In this document: piece by piece, positions 26,559 through 34,757 of the stretch
Position numbering within the stretch: position 1 is the stretch's first letter
Layout: every line of letters starts with the position of its first letter
NCBI RefSeq assembly: GCF_017305435.1
Contig: NZ_JAFKIP010000007.1
Location: forward strand, 186,001-250,000
Length of the DNA: 64,000 nt
Source of the DNA: Microbacterium sp.
Lineage (GTDB): Bacteria; Actinomycetota; Actinomycetes; Actinomycetales; Microbacteriaceae
Direction of reading: 5' to 3'
Program-made: the position numbers and the translations under genes
The notes under the pieces: generated by a model
The model's database searches: none
Seen by the model: only the letters and a program-made list of their open reading frames with translations
What the model was told of the DNA's origin: nothing

Positions 26559-27760
26559 GACGAGACCTTCTCTCGGAGTGGGCGGGATGCCGGACGCTCG
26601 AGCCCCAGACGCCCGCGCAACGACACCCGGTCGTCGCGGCGCAGGCCCCCGAAGGAGTCGAGGAGCGGGAGGACGCGTTCGGCGATCGCGACGACGTCGC
26701 GCGGCTGACGGGCCGGGCGGAGGCGGACGCCGTCGACACCGGATGCCGCGAGGGCGCGGATCTCGTCGACGACGTGCAGCGGCGTGCCGACGACGTAGCG
26801 CGCGTCCGACGTGAACGGCGCCCCGGCGAGGTCGTCGAGGCGCGCGGCCGCATCCCGTGCCGCGGAGGCCGTCTCCTCGACGAGCACGACGAGGTCGGCG
26901 AACACCCGCAGCCGCTCGTGACGTCGGTGCACGTGCGCCACGGCCTGATCGAGCTCGGCGAGGATGCCGGTGGCCGAGCCCTCGTCGTGCGGTGTGACGA
27001 AGACGACGTCGGCGCTCTCGGCGGCCAGGAGATACGGCACGCGCTGGTGAGCGAGGACCGCGATGAGCGGCTGGCCCTGCGGCGAGCGCGGCACGATCGA
27101 GGCCCCCTCGACCGCGAAGAACTCCCCCTCGAACCGCGCGGGGTGCACGCGATCGGGGTCGAGGAACAGGCCCCGCGCCTCGTCGCGGACGATCGCCTCG
27201 TCCTCCCACGAGTCCCACAGCCGGCGGAGCACCTCGGCGACCTCGCCCGTCTCACGGAACGCCGCGAGGAACTCGGGAGCGTCCTCGACGCGGAGCGAGG
27301 CGGGGAGGCCATCCGGGCCGGATGCGCGGCGGCCGAAGTTCGCCCGCTCGGCCGGCGACGACCCGGCGACGAGCCGCACCCCCGCCCGTCCGCGACTCGC
27401 GAAGTCGAGGGTCTGGATGCCGGTCGCGACGTGGAAAGGCTCGGTGTGGGCCGTCGTCACGGTGGGGATGAGCCCGATGCGCTGCGTCGACGGCGCCGCG
27501 TACGCGGCGATCAGAACGGCGTCGAGCCGGCCGCGCACGCGTCCCGCGGCGGGCTCGTCGGCCGATTCGAAGCGATCGGTGAAGCTCAGCGCGTCTTCGA
27601 TCGTGGCGAGCACGATGCCGGCGCGATCGGCGGTCTCGAGGAGTGCCCGCCAATACGCGGGACTCTGCAGGTCGAGCGGCGTCGCGGAAGGATCACGCCA
27701 GGCGGCGGGATGCCAGCCGGCGCGGTCGAGGGCGACGGCGAGGTGTACAGGGGCTGTCAT
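26555..27760 (-). CDS. LLM-class flavin-dependent oxidoreductase
   Basis: 401 aa, second and more divergent NtaA-like enzyme (LAVALDRAGWHPAAWR, STQRIGLIPTVTTAHTEPFHVATGIQTLDFASRGRAGVRLV, PRSPQGQPLIAVLAHQ, PLHVVDEIRALAASGVDGVRL). Start ATG 27760 places the barrel's first strand right after the initiator; 23 extra upstream residues are rejected as they look like non-coding sequence. First gene of the four-gene operon to 21725 and divergent from the GNAT gene at 27891. Confidence 0.88.
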   Translation of the reverse strand: MTAPVHLAVALDRAGWHPAAWRDPSATPLDLQSPAYWRALLETADRAGIVLATIEDALSFTDRFESADEPAAGRVRGRLDAVLIAAYAAPSTQRIGLIPTVTTAHTEPFHVATGIQTLDFASRGRAGVRLVAGSSPAERANFGRRASGPDGLPASLRVEDAPEFLAAFRETGEVAEVLRRLWDSWEDEAIVRDEARGLFLDPDRVHPARFEGEFFAVEGASIVPRSPQGQPLIAVLAHQRVPYLLAAESADVVFVTPHDEGSATGILAELDQAVAHVHRRHERLRVFADLVVLVEETASAARDAAARLDDLAGAPFTSDARYVVGTPLHVVDEIRALAASGVDGVRLRPARQPRDVVAIAERVLPLLDSFGGLRRDDRVSLRGRLGLERPASRPLREKVSS

Positions 27761-27890
27761 GTCGGCCACTGTGATCCACCACCGACGGGCGCCCAAACCG
27801 GGACGACATGCGACGACCCACCGTGACACGCAGCGTCATCTTCCGCGGATCGCTCTCGTCAGGCCGTCCGCGGGGGCAGAAACTGGACGG

Positions 27891-28607
27891 ATGACCCAGG
27901 TGTCCCCTGCACCCGCACACATCCCTGTACCCGAAACCGCGCTCGACAACGCCCCGTGGTCCGCCCTCACCGGACCCCACGCCCGCTTCGCGATCGGCGG
28001 CGACCTCGCGCGGCGCTACCCGGAGGATGTCGCGCCCTTCGTCGCCGTCCGGTCGTGGGACCACCCCGACGTGTGGGACGCGCTCCGCGAGATCCTCGAC
28101 CCCGGCGAGGTGTTCGGCGTGTCGGGCTACGAGGGCGACGTCCCCCACGGCTGGACGCTCGTCGGCGGGGGTGACGGGGTGCAGCTCGTCGAGACCGCGG
28201 CGCTCGACCCGCGGCCCGACCCCGAAGCCGTCCTGCTCGGCCGCGACGACGTCTCGGAGATGCTGGCCATCGTCGAGCGCAACCAGCCCGGGCCGTTCCG
28301 TCCCCGCACCTACGAGCTGGGACGCTACATCGGCATCCGTCACGAGGGTCGGCTCATCGCGATGGCGGGCGAGCGGCTCCACCCCGAAGGCTGGACGGAG
28401 ATCAGCGCCGTCTCGGTCGACGAGGATCACCGGCGCCGCGGGCTCGCGTCGCGCCTGGTCCTCGACGTCGCCTTCCACATCCAGGCGCGCGGCGACCGCG
28501 CCCTGCTGCACGCGGCGGCGACCAACACGGGCGCGATCGCGGCGTACGAGCGGCTCGGGTTCGCCCTGCGCCGCCGGACGCGATTCAGTTCGATCGCCGC
28601 GCCGTGA
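27891..28607 (+). CDS. GNAT family N-acetyltransferase (FR47-like)
   Basis: 238 aa. N-terminal half is a degenerate GNAT-like repeat (ALTGPHARFAIGGDLARRYPEDVAPFVAV), C-terminal half carries the functional acetyl-CoA fold: YIGIRHEGRLIAMAGERLHP, ISAVSVDEDHRRRGLASRLV with the RRRGLAS pyrophosphate loop, and NTGAIAAYERLGFALRRRTRF. This matches FR47-like acyltransferases. Divergent from the LLM operon, and possibly the N-acetylating partner of that pathway. A GAAACT -10-like hexamer lies six bases before the ATG. Confidence 0.85.
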   Translation: MTQVSPAPAHIPVPETALDNAPWSALTGPHARFAIGGDLARRYPEDVAPFVAVRSWDHPDVWDALREILDPGEVFGVSGYEGDVPHGWTLVGGGDGVQLVETAALDPRPDPEAVLLGRDDVSEMLAIVERNQPGPFRPRTYELGRYIGIRHEGRLIAMAGERLHPEGWTEISAVSVDEDHRRRGLASRLVLDVAFHIQARGDRALLHAAATNTGAIAAYERLGFALRRRTRFSSIAAP

Positions 28608-28619
28608 CGACGCCCGGTC

Positions 28620-29474
28620 TCACCAGCCCCTGAAGACGTCTCCCGGGGTCGGCCCGACCGCGACCGGGCGGCGGCGATCACGCGACCATTGGGTCCATGC
28701 ACCCGGGTAGATGGCCGGGGGGATGCCGGCGCTCGCGAGGGCGAGCGCCGAGTGGGCCGAGGCGATCCCCGTGCCGCAGTACAGGACGATGTCGGCGGTC
28801 GGATCGACGTCCAGCTCGCGCAGGACGGCGCGGATCTCGTCGGGTGACCGCAGGCCCCCGCGCGAATCGATGTAGGCCGTCGTCGGCAGGTTGATCGCGC
28901 CGGGGATGTGGCCGGCGGCCGGATCGATCCCCGCGACGGTCCCGCGGTAGTGCCCGGGCGCGCGGACGTCGAGGAGCACGCCGGTCAGCGGTGCGCGAGC
29001 GACGTCGTCGATCGTGGCGATGCGCGGGCCGGCGCCGGTGAAGGTCACCGAGCCGCGCGTCGCGAGGTGGTCGCCCGAGCCGACGGGAAGCCCGCCCGCG
29101 ACCCACGCCCTTATCCCCCCGTCGAGGACGCGGATGTCGATGCCGCGCTCGCGCAGCAGCCACCACGCCCGGGCGGCCGCGACCGAGTCGTTGTCGTCGT
29201 ACGCGACGACGAGGTCGCCGTCATCCAGCCCCCAGCGCCGGGCCGCCTCCAGGAGGTCCGCGTCGCGGGGCAGCGGGTACCGCCCCTCTTCGGGATGCCC
29301 GGGGCTTGCGAGCTCGCGCTCGAGATCGACGTAGACGGCACCGGGCACGTGGGCGGCGAGGTACGACGGCCGCCCCTCGGGCACGTCGAGCCGCCAACGC
29401 ACGTCGAGCAGCCGCACGGGTCGGTCACCGGCGAGCGCCGCTCGCACGTCGGCGAGATCGATGAGATGCGGCAT
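28620..29474 (-). CDS. thiosulfate/3-mercaptopyruvate sulfurtransferase (rhodanese, two domains)
   Basis: 284 aa, the usual two-rhodanese-domain length. Domain 1 (about 1-130): DVRWRLDVPEGRPSYLAAHVPGAVYVDLERELA. Domain 2 carries the catalytic Cys in VLYCGTGIASAH, a loop unlike both the classic CRKGVT and CGSGVT forms but with the Cys in place. GHIPGAINLPT is the CH2-like motif. It would move sulfane sulfur to thiophilic acceptors, fitting the sulfur theme of the neighbourhood. Start ATG 29474 chosen because the sequence upstream lacks family similarity. Convergent with the GNAT gene, 12 bp apart. Confidence 0.92.
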   Translation of the reverse strand: MPHLIDLADVRAALAGDRPVRLLDVRWRLDVPEGRPSYLAAHVPGAVYVDLERELASPGHPEEGRYPLPRDADLLEAARRWGLDDGDLVVAYDDNDSVAAARAWWLLRERGIDIRVLDGGIRAWVAGGLPVGSGDHLATRGSVTFTGAGPRIATIDDVARAPLTGVLLDVRAPGHYRGTVAGIDPAAGHIPGAINLPTTAYIDSRGGLRSPDEIRAVLRELDVDPTADIVLYCGTGIASAHSALALASAGIPPAIYPGAWTQWSRDRRRPVAVGPTPGDVFRGW

Positions 29475-29616
29475 CGTCCCAGCGTCGCGCCGACGGCGCG
29501 AGCGCGGAAACGATGACGAAACCAACCGCAACAGGGCGAAAGACGGCGACGCATAACGTCATCCGCGCGCCGCGGATGCCGCACGCCTCGACCGCACGTC
29601 CCGAGCGGCGGGCGCG

Positions 29617-29937
29617 TCAGTGCTCGCCGACGAGCTTCAGCCCGACGACGCACCCGACGAGGCCGAGGATGAGGAGCATCTTCACGACCGAGAATCCCTC
29701 GTCGCCCGTGATCATGGCGTACGCGACGGTGAGGGAGGCGCCGATCCCGACCCAGACGGCGTACGCCGTGCCCGTCGAGATGTCGCGCATGGCCCACGCG
29801 AGTCCGCCCATGCTGAGGACGAGCGCGACGCCGAAGACGACGGTCGGCCAGAGCTTCGTGAAGCCCGCCGACTTTCCGAGCGCGGTCGCCCAGACGGCTT
29901 CGAGGCATCCGGAGACGATGAGAACGATCCACGACAT
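29617..29937 (-). CDS. sugE: SMR-family guanidinium exporter (SugE/Gdx)
   Basis: 106 aa, four membrane segments. The essential Glu of small multidrug resistance proteins is in SGCLEAVWATALGKS, with the SugE/Gdx-specific GKSAGFTKLWPT following and WAMRDISTGTAYAVWVGIGA in the third helix. Gdx proteins exchange protons for guanidinium in an antiparallel dimer. The guanidine-III riboswitch directly upstream identifies guanidinium as the effector. GGAAGG lies seven bases before the ATG and can be hidden in a hairpin. Confidence 0.95.
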   Translation of the reverse strand: MSWIVLIVSGCLEAVWATALGKSAGFTKLWPTVVFGVALVLSMGGLAWAMRDISTGTAYAVWVGIGASLTVAYAMITGDEGFSVVKMLLILGLVGCVVGLKLVGEH

Positions 29938-29950
29938 GACGTGACCTTCC

Positions 29951-29991
29951 GGTCAGTCTTGTCGCTCACCGGGTACTGAACCCTCGTCCGG
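29951..29991 (-). ncRNA. guanidine-III riboswitch (ykkC-III)
   Basis: On the minus strand the 41-nt element starts with CCGGACGAGG, followed by TACCCGG and GACAAGA at exactly the positions known from the Thermobifida fusca guanidine-III aptamer, whose length is also 41 nt. The pseudoknot pair CCGG/CCGG is intact. P1 would be GTTCAG (29976-29981) with CTGACC (29951-29956), one mismatch. GACC of P1 also pairs with GGTC in the ribosome-binding-site hairpin (29942-29955), so ligand binding should free the site: a translational ON switch. Confidence 0.92.
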
Positions 29992-30068
29992 GGATCCGGT
30001 CGGGATCCGGAATTGAGCCTAGCGGAGCGACCTGTGCAGTGCCCGGGCACGGGCCGCGGGCGCACCGC

Positions 30069-30926
30069 TCACGGCGAGACGAGGAACAGGCCGTCCAGCA
30101 ACCCCGGGTTGTGGGCGTGCACGAGCACGGCGAACACGACGGCGTCGAACAGCAGATGCACCGTCACGACGTACGCGAGCGATCGGGTCTTCAGGAAGAT
30201 GACCGCCTGCAGGAGTGCGAACGGGATCGTCAGCAGGGGTCCCCACGCGCGATATCCCAGCTCCCACAGGAACGAGACGAACACGATCGCCTGGAGGACG
30301 TTCGCCGTGGCATCCGCGAGGTGGCGACGCAGCGCCGCGAACACGGTGCAGATGAAGAACAGCTCGTCCCAGATTCCGACCGCTCCGACGCCGACGAACA
30401 GACGCGCGATGAGACCGGGCTCGTCGACGACCGGCCAGTTGAGGTAGACGCCGGAGGTGATGAAGTAGAACGGCAGGATCAGCCAGCCGAGCACCAGCAC
30501 CGCGGCCAGCCACCCCCACTGCCACGGTCGCCACCGCCCGCCGCCCCGCCAGGGGAAGGCGATCGCCCGGTCGCGGTATACCCAGCGCGACAGCGCGTAC
30601 GGCACGGCGACCGCGCCGCCCAGGACGAGCGTGAAGCGCACCATCGACGCGTCGTCGAGCTTCGCCTCGAGCGACATCGTGCTGACGATCGTGAGGCCCG
30701 CGGCGATGAGGGAGAGGTCGCGCGTCAGCGAGGGGCTGGATGCCAGGGCGCGCGCCCGTTCGAGCGCCGCGGCGAGCCCCACGCCCGCCACGATCAGCAC
30801 CCAGCCGAGCCACGGCTGGAGCAGGACGAAGAACGCCGGAGCGGCGAGCGCGACGAGGAGCGCCGGAAGGAGCGCCGCGCCGACGACCGGCCGACCCGCG
30901 GCGAGCTGACCGGCGGGGGTTCTCAC
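30069..30926 (-). CDS. CPBP-like multi-pass membrane protein
   Basis: 285 aa with about seven hydrophobic segments. The C-terminal half resembles CPBP/Abi intramembrane proteases: IWDELFFICTVFAALRRHL stands where EExxxR is expected, FLWELGYRA where FxxxH is expected, and HLLFDAVVF keeps the final His/Asp motif. The first Glu, the Arg and one His are therefore not conserved, and proteolytic activity is doubtful. GTG start at 30926 overlaps the trmB stop (GTGA); a longer frame into trmB is rejected. Confidence 0.7.
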   Translation of the reverse strand: MRTPAGQLAAGRPVVGAALLPALLVALAAPAFFVLLQPWLGWVLIVAGVGLAAALERARALASSPSLTRDLSLIAAGLTIVSTMSLEAKLDDASMVRFTLVLGGAVAVPYALSRWVYRDRAIAFPWRGGGRWRPWQWGWLAAVLVLGWLILPFYFITSGVYLNWPVVDEPGLIARLFVGVGAVGIWDELFFICTVFAALRRHLADATANVLQAIVFVSFLWELGYRAWGPLLTIPFALLQAVIFLKTRSLAYVVTVHLLFDAVVFAVLVHAHNPGLLDGLFLVSP

Positions 30927-31651
30927 CCGCGCGGCTCCCGGCGGTAGACGAGGTCGCAGATCTCGCGCCCCTTCTGCAGGCCCTTGCGCTCGAACGCCGT
31001 CATGACGCGCCCGTCGAAGCGGGGCGCCCAGTCGCCGTCGAACGCGGGGGCGAAGTCCGCGGCAGCCGCCATCACGTCGCGCATCTGGAGGGCGTAGTCC
31101 TCCCAGTCGGTCGCGAGGCGGAGCACGCCGCCGTCGCGCAGAGCGCGCGCCGCGAGCGGCGGGAAGGCGGGGGCGACGAGACGGCGCTTGTTGTGCTTGG
31201 CCTTGTGCCACGGGTCGGGAAAGAAGATCCAGAGCTCATCGACGGAGCCCGCGGGCAGCAGGTGCTCGAGGACCTCGGGCGCGTTCGCCTCGACGAGGCG
31301 CAGGTTCGCGACGCCGTCCCGATCAGCGTCGAGCATCGTGCGGGCGAGCCCCGCCCGGAAGACCTCGACGGCGAGGAAGTCGCGCTCCGGGGCGGCGGTC
31401 GCCGCGTGCACGATCGCGTGCCCCTGGCCCGATCCGATCTCGACGACGAGCGGCGCGCGCCGCCCGAACACGGTCGCCGGGTCGATCGACGTGCCCGGGC
31501 GCACGCTCGTGGCCGCGGCATCCCGCTCGACGTCGATGACGTAGTGCGGCGCGAGGTCCTGCCAGGCGCGCTCCTGGGCGTCGCTCATCCGGCCGCTGCG
31601 GCGGACGAACGAGACGGGTTTGTCACGGAAGCGCGGAGCGGGGTCGGTCAC
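30923..31651 (-). CDS. trmB: tRNA (guanine-N7-)-methyltransferase
   Basis: 242 aa. Makes m7G46 in tRNA with S-adenosylmethionine. SAM-binding motif LVVEIGSGQGHAIVHAA, acidic EVFRAGLARTMLDADR, catalytic block IFFPDPWHKAKHNKRRLVAP and C-terminal MTAFERKGLQKGREICDLVYRR are all diagnostic. GTG start at 31651; a TAGCCT -10-like hexamer (31658-31663) ends six bases upstream, suggesting a leaderless mRNA. Confidence 0.96.
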   Translation of the reverse strand: MTDPAPRFRDKPVSFVRRSGRMSDAQERAWQDLAPHYVIDVERDAAATSVRPGTSIDPATVFGRRAPLVVEIGSGQGHAIVHAATAAPERDFLAVEVFRAGLARTMLDADRDGVANLRLVEANAPEVLEHLLPAGSVDELWIFFPDPWHKAKHNKRRLVAPAFPPLAARALRDGGVLRLATDWEDYALQMRDVMAAAADFAPAFDGDWAPRFDGRVMTAFERKGLQKGREICDLVYRREPRG

Positions 31652-31679
31652 TCCCCCAGGCTATCGGTGGCCGCTCGCG

Positions 31680-32522
31680 TCACGCCGTGACGAAGTCGAT
31701 GAGCTCCTCGACACGGCCGAGGAGCGCTGGGTCGAGGTCGCGGTAGGTCTTCACCGACGCCAGGATGCGCTGCCACGTGCGGGCGAGATCGGCCTGGTCG
31801 CGCGCGGGCCAGCCGAGCGCGCGGCTGACGCCGACCTTCCACTCGATGCCGCGCGGCACGTCGGGCCAGGCGCGGATGCCGAGGGAGGACGGCCTGACGC
31901 ACTGCCAGACGTCGATGTGCGGATGCCCGACGATCCGCACGTGCGCGCCGTGCGGGCCGCGCCGGACGGCGTCGGCGATGCGCGACTCCTTCGAGCCCGG
32001 CACGAGGTGGTCGACGAGCACCCCGTAGCGGCGCCCCGGACCGGGGGGCTCGTTCTGCAGGGTCTCGTCCAGCAGATCGACGCCCTGGAGGTATTCGACG
32101 ACGACGCCTTCGGCGCGCAGATCGTCACCCCACACCTTCTCGACGAGTTCGGCGTCGTGGCGCCCTTCCACGAGGATGCGGCTCGCGCGGGCGACGCGGG
32201 CGCGGCGGTCCTCCGCGGCGAACGACCCCGACGCGGTGCGGGCGCGCGCCGCCGGGGCGGCGACGGGGACGACGAGCTCGACGGGTGCGCCGTCGATGAG
32301 GAAGCCTCCGCCCAGGGGGAACAGACGCCGCCGTCCGAGGCGATCCTCGAGCTCGACGGTGCCGGACTGCACGCGCGTGACCGCGCCGCAGAACCCGTCG
32401 CCGGCGACTTCGACGACGAGATCGGCCGCCGCCTCGATGCGCCGGGTGGTCGGCCGCCCGCGATCGCGCCACCCGGATGCCAGGACGTCGCCGCCGTACC
32501 GATCGAATCCGTTGTCGTGCAT
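31680..32522 (-). CDS. DUF3097 family protein
   Basis: 280 aa soluble protein conserved in Actinobacteria with unknown function. Seen: YGGDVLASGWRDRGRPTTRR, ILVEGRHDAELVEKVWGDDLR (a toprim-like acidic pattern), VEYLQGVDLLDETL, LVDHLVPGSKESRIA, VRIVGHPHIDVWQCVRPSSLGI and PRGIEWKVGVSRALGW. A nucleic-acid role is possible from the toprim-like block but unproven. ATG 32522 has GGAGGGG five bases upstream; a 16-residue extension is rejected. Divergent from the TPM gene by 132 bp. Confidence 0.85.
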   Translation of the reverse strand: MHDNGFDRYGGDVLASGWRDRGRPTTRRIEAAADLVVEVAGDGFCGAVTRVQSGTVELEDRLGRRRLFPLGGGFLIDGAPVELVVPVAAPAARARTASGSFAAEDRRARVARASRILVEGRHDAELVEKVWGDDLRAEGVVVEYLQGVDLLDETLQNEPPGPGRRYGVLVDHLVPGSKESRIADAVRRGPHGAHVRIVGHPHIDVWQCVRPSSLGIRAWPDVPRGIEWKVGVSRALGWPARDQADLARTWQRILASVKTYRDLDPALLGRVEELIDFVTA

Positions 32523-32654
32523 GATCCCCTCCGAACAGGTCACGCTACCGGCAGGCTCGCCCGCCGGCATTCATCCCCGCCGCCTGTTGCCACATGCGCG
32601 CCGCGGAATAGGATCGGAAGGGGGGCGGGAACGACCACTCCCGCGAAGGAGGGA

Positions 32655-34703
32655 ATGCGCTTGCGCATGCGTCTGGCTCTTGCTCTCACGACCGCGGCCG
32701 CCCTCGTGCTCGGCGGGTCCGTGGCGCTGTTCGGCGCCGCCGCGCCCGCGAGCGCGACCGATCCCGTGACCCTCGCCGGGTCGCGCGTGCTCGACGTGTC
32801 GGACGTCCTGAGCGACGCGCAGGAGGGCGAGCTCGACACGTCGCTGCGCTCGCTGTCGTCCACGTCGGGGGTCGATCTGTGGGTCACGTACGTGCCGACC
32901 TTCACGAACCCTTCCGCGTCGGACGCCTGGGCGAACGACACCGCGCAGCGCAACGGGCTCGGGCCCAATCAGTACCTCCTCGCCGTCTCGACGGACGGCC
33001 GCCAGTTCTATCTGTCCGGCGACTCGTCCGGCCCGGTGAGCGAGGACCAGCTCGGCGCGATCGAGCAGCAGCGCATCCAGCCCGCCCTCGCGAGCGGCGA
33101 CTGGGCGGGGGCGGCCACAGCGGCGCGCGACGGTCTCGCCGACGCCGTCTCGGGCGGCTCCGGCGGCACGGGATCGGCTGGAGGCTCGGGCGTCTGGGGA
33201 GTGCTCCTCGTCCTCGTGCTGCTCGCCGTCGCGGCGCTCGTGGTCGTCATCGTGGTGCGCTCGCGCCGGAAGACCCGCACCGCGGTCCCGGCCGGCGGCG
33301 GAGGCGGCCCGGGCGGTGCCGCCGATGCGGACCCTCTTGCGGGGGTGTCCACGGAAGAGCTCGGGCGGCGCGCGGCATCCGCGCTCGTCGCGACCGACGA
33401 CGCGATCAAGACGAGCGAGCAGGAGCTCGGTTTCGCGCGCGCGCAGTTCGGCGACGCGGCCGCGGTCGAGTTCGAGACGGCCCTCGCCCACGCGAAGGAA
33501 GACCTCGACAAGGCGTTCGCCCTCAAGCAGCAGCTCGACGACAGGACGCCCGACGCCGAGGCCGACACCCGGGCGTGGAACGCGCAGATCATCGACCTCT
33601 GCACCCACGCGAACGGCGAGCTCGACGAGAAGGCGAGGGCCTTCGACGACCTGCGCCGGCTCGAGCAGAACGCGCCCGAGGCGCTCGCGCGTACGCGAGC
33701 GGAGCACGACGCGGTCGCCGCACGCCAGGGTGCCGCGGCGGCATCCCTCTCCGCGTTGCAGCGCTCGTACGCGCCGGAGGCCCTCGCGACCGTCGTCGAC
33801 GACCCCGCGCAGGCCGCCGAGCGCCTGCAGTTCGCCGATGAGCACCTGGCCGCCGCGGAGCGCGAGATCGCCGCGGGCGACGGCGCGTCCGCCGCGGTCG
33901 AGATCCGCTCGGCCGAAGCCGCCGTCGCGCAGGCCGACCAGCTGCAGAAGGCGATCGACAAGCTCGGCGCAGACCTCGCCCGCGGCGAGACCGACGCCGC
34001 GGCGCTCACCGCCGACATCGAGCAGGATCTCGCCGCCGCCGCCGCGCTGCCCGACCCCGACGGGCGACTCGCGCCCGTCATCGCCGCGACGCGCCAGCAG
34101 GTGGATGCCGCGAAGGCGCTCCTCTCCGGCGACGCCAAGCGACCGCTGGTCGCCCTCGACTCCCTGACGCAGGCCAACGCGCAGATCGACGCGCTCGTCT
34201 CCGGCGCGCGGGACGCTCAGGCACAGGCACAGCGCCAGGGGGCGCAGCTGAACCTCCTGCTCAATCAGGCGCAGGGCCAGGTCTCGGCTGCGGAGGACTA
34301 CATCACGTCGCGCCGCGGCGCGATCGGCGCCCCGGCGCGCACCCGGCTCGCCGAGGCCGGTGCCTCGCTCGTGCAGGCGCGTCAGCTGCAGCAGACCGAC
34401 CCCGCCCAGGCGCTGCCCTACGCGCAGCGCGCGAATGACCTCGCCGCGCAGGCGATCCAGCTGGCCCAGAACGACGTCGGTGCGTTCTCCGGCAGCTCCG
34501 GAGGCGGGGGCGGCGGCAACATGATGGGCGCCGTGCTCGGCGGCATCCTCATCAATTCGCTGCTGAACGGCGGCGGGGGCGGCCGCAGCGGCGGCGGCTT
34601 CGGCGGCGGACGCTCCGGCGGCGGGCGATCCGGCGGCGGCATGAGCCCGGGCAGCTTCGGCGGCGGCGGCACGCGATCGCGCCGCGGAGGGGGCCGATTC
34701 TGA
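32655..34703 (+). CDS. TPM-domain membrane protein with coiled-coil and Gly-rich tail
   Basis: 682 aa. Signal peptide (RLRMRLALALTTAAALVLGGSV, cleavage near ASA-T about residue 35), extracytoplasmic TPM domain to about 165 (RVLDVSDVLSDAQEGELDTSL, VDLWVTYV, NQYLLAVSTDGRQFY), one membrane helix at about 181-203, then a long Ala/Gln/Glu-rich, coiled-coil cytoplasmic part, and a tail GGGGGGNMMGAVLGGILINSLLNGG followed by GGRSGG repeats ending RGGGRF. TPM proteins include photosystem-repair and membrane-maintenance factors. AGGAGG sits two bases before this ATG; a TTG at 32661, eight bases from it, may be the real start. PspA follows after 54 bp. Confidence 0.85.
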   Translation: MRLRMRLALALTTAAALVLGGSVALFGAAAPASATDPVTLAGSRVLDVSDVLSDAQEGELDTSLRSLSSTSGVDLWVTYVPTFTNPSASDAWANDTAQRNGLGPNQYLLAVSTDGRQFYLSGDSSGPVSEDQLGAIEQQRIQPALASGDWAGAATAARDGLADAVSGGSGGTGSAGGSGVWGVLLVLVLLAVAALVVVIVVRSRRKTRTAVPAGGGGGPGGAADADPLAGVSTEELGRRAASALVATDDAIKTSEQELGFARAQFGDAAAVEFETALAHAKEDLDKAFALKQQLDDRTPDAEADTRAWNAQIIDLCTHANGELDEKARAFDDLRRLEQNAPEALARTRAEHDAVAARQGAAAASLSALQRSYAPEALATVVDDPAQAAERLQFADEHLAAAEREIAAGDGASAAVEIRSAEAAVAQADQLQKAIDKLGADLARGETDAAALTADIEQDLAAAAALPDPDGRLAPVIAATRQQVDAAKALLSGDAKRPLVALDSLTQANAQIDALVSGARDAQAQAQRQGAQLNLLLNQAQGQVSAAEDYITSRRGAIGAPARTRLAEAGASLVQARQLQQTDPAQALPYAQRANDLAAQAIQLAQNDVGAFSGSSGGGGGGNMMGAVLGGILINSLLNGGGGGRSGGGFGGGRSGGGRSGGGMSPGSFGGGGTRSRRGGGRF

Positions 34704-34757
34704 CCGCTGCATCCCCACCCTCGACACGACACAGATCACGCTAGGAAAGGAAACCCG

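Noticed and set aside
25198-27312. Long N-terminal extension of the FAD/NAD(P)-binding protein frame
   Set aside because: Overlaps two LLM genes in another frame; the Rossmann motif begins directly after ATG 25197, which overlaps the upstream stop.
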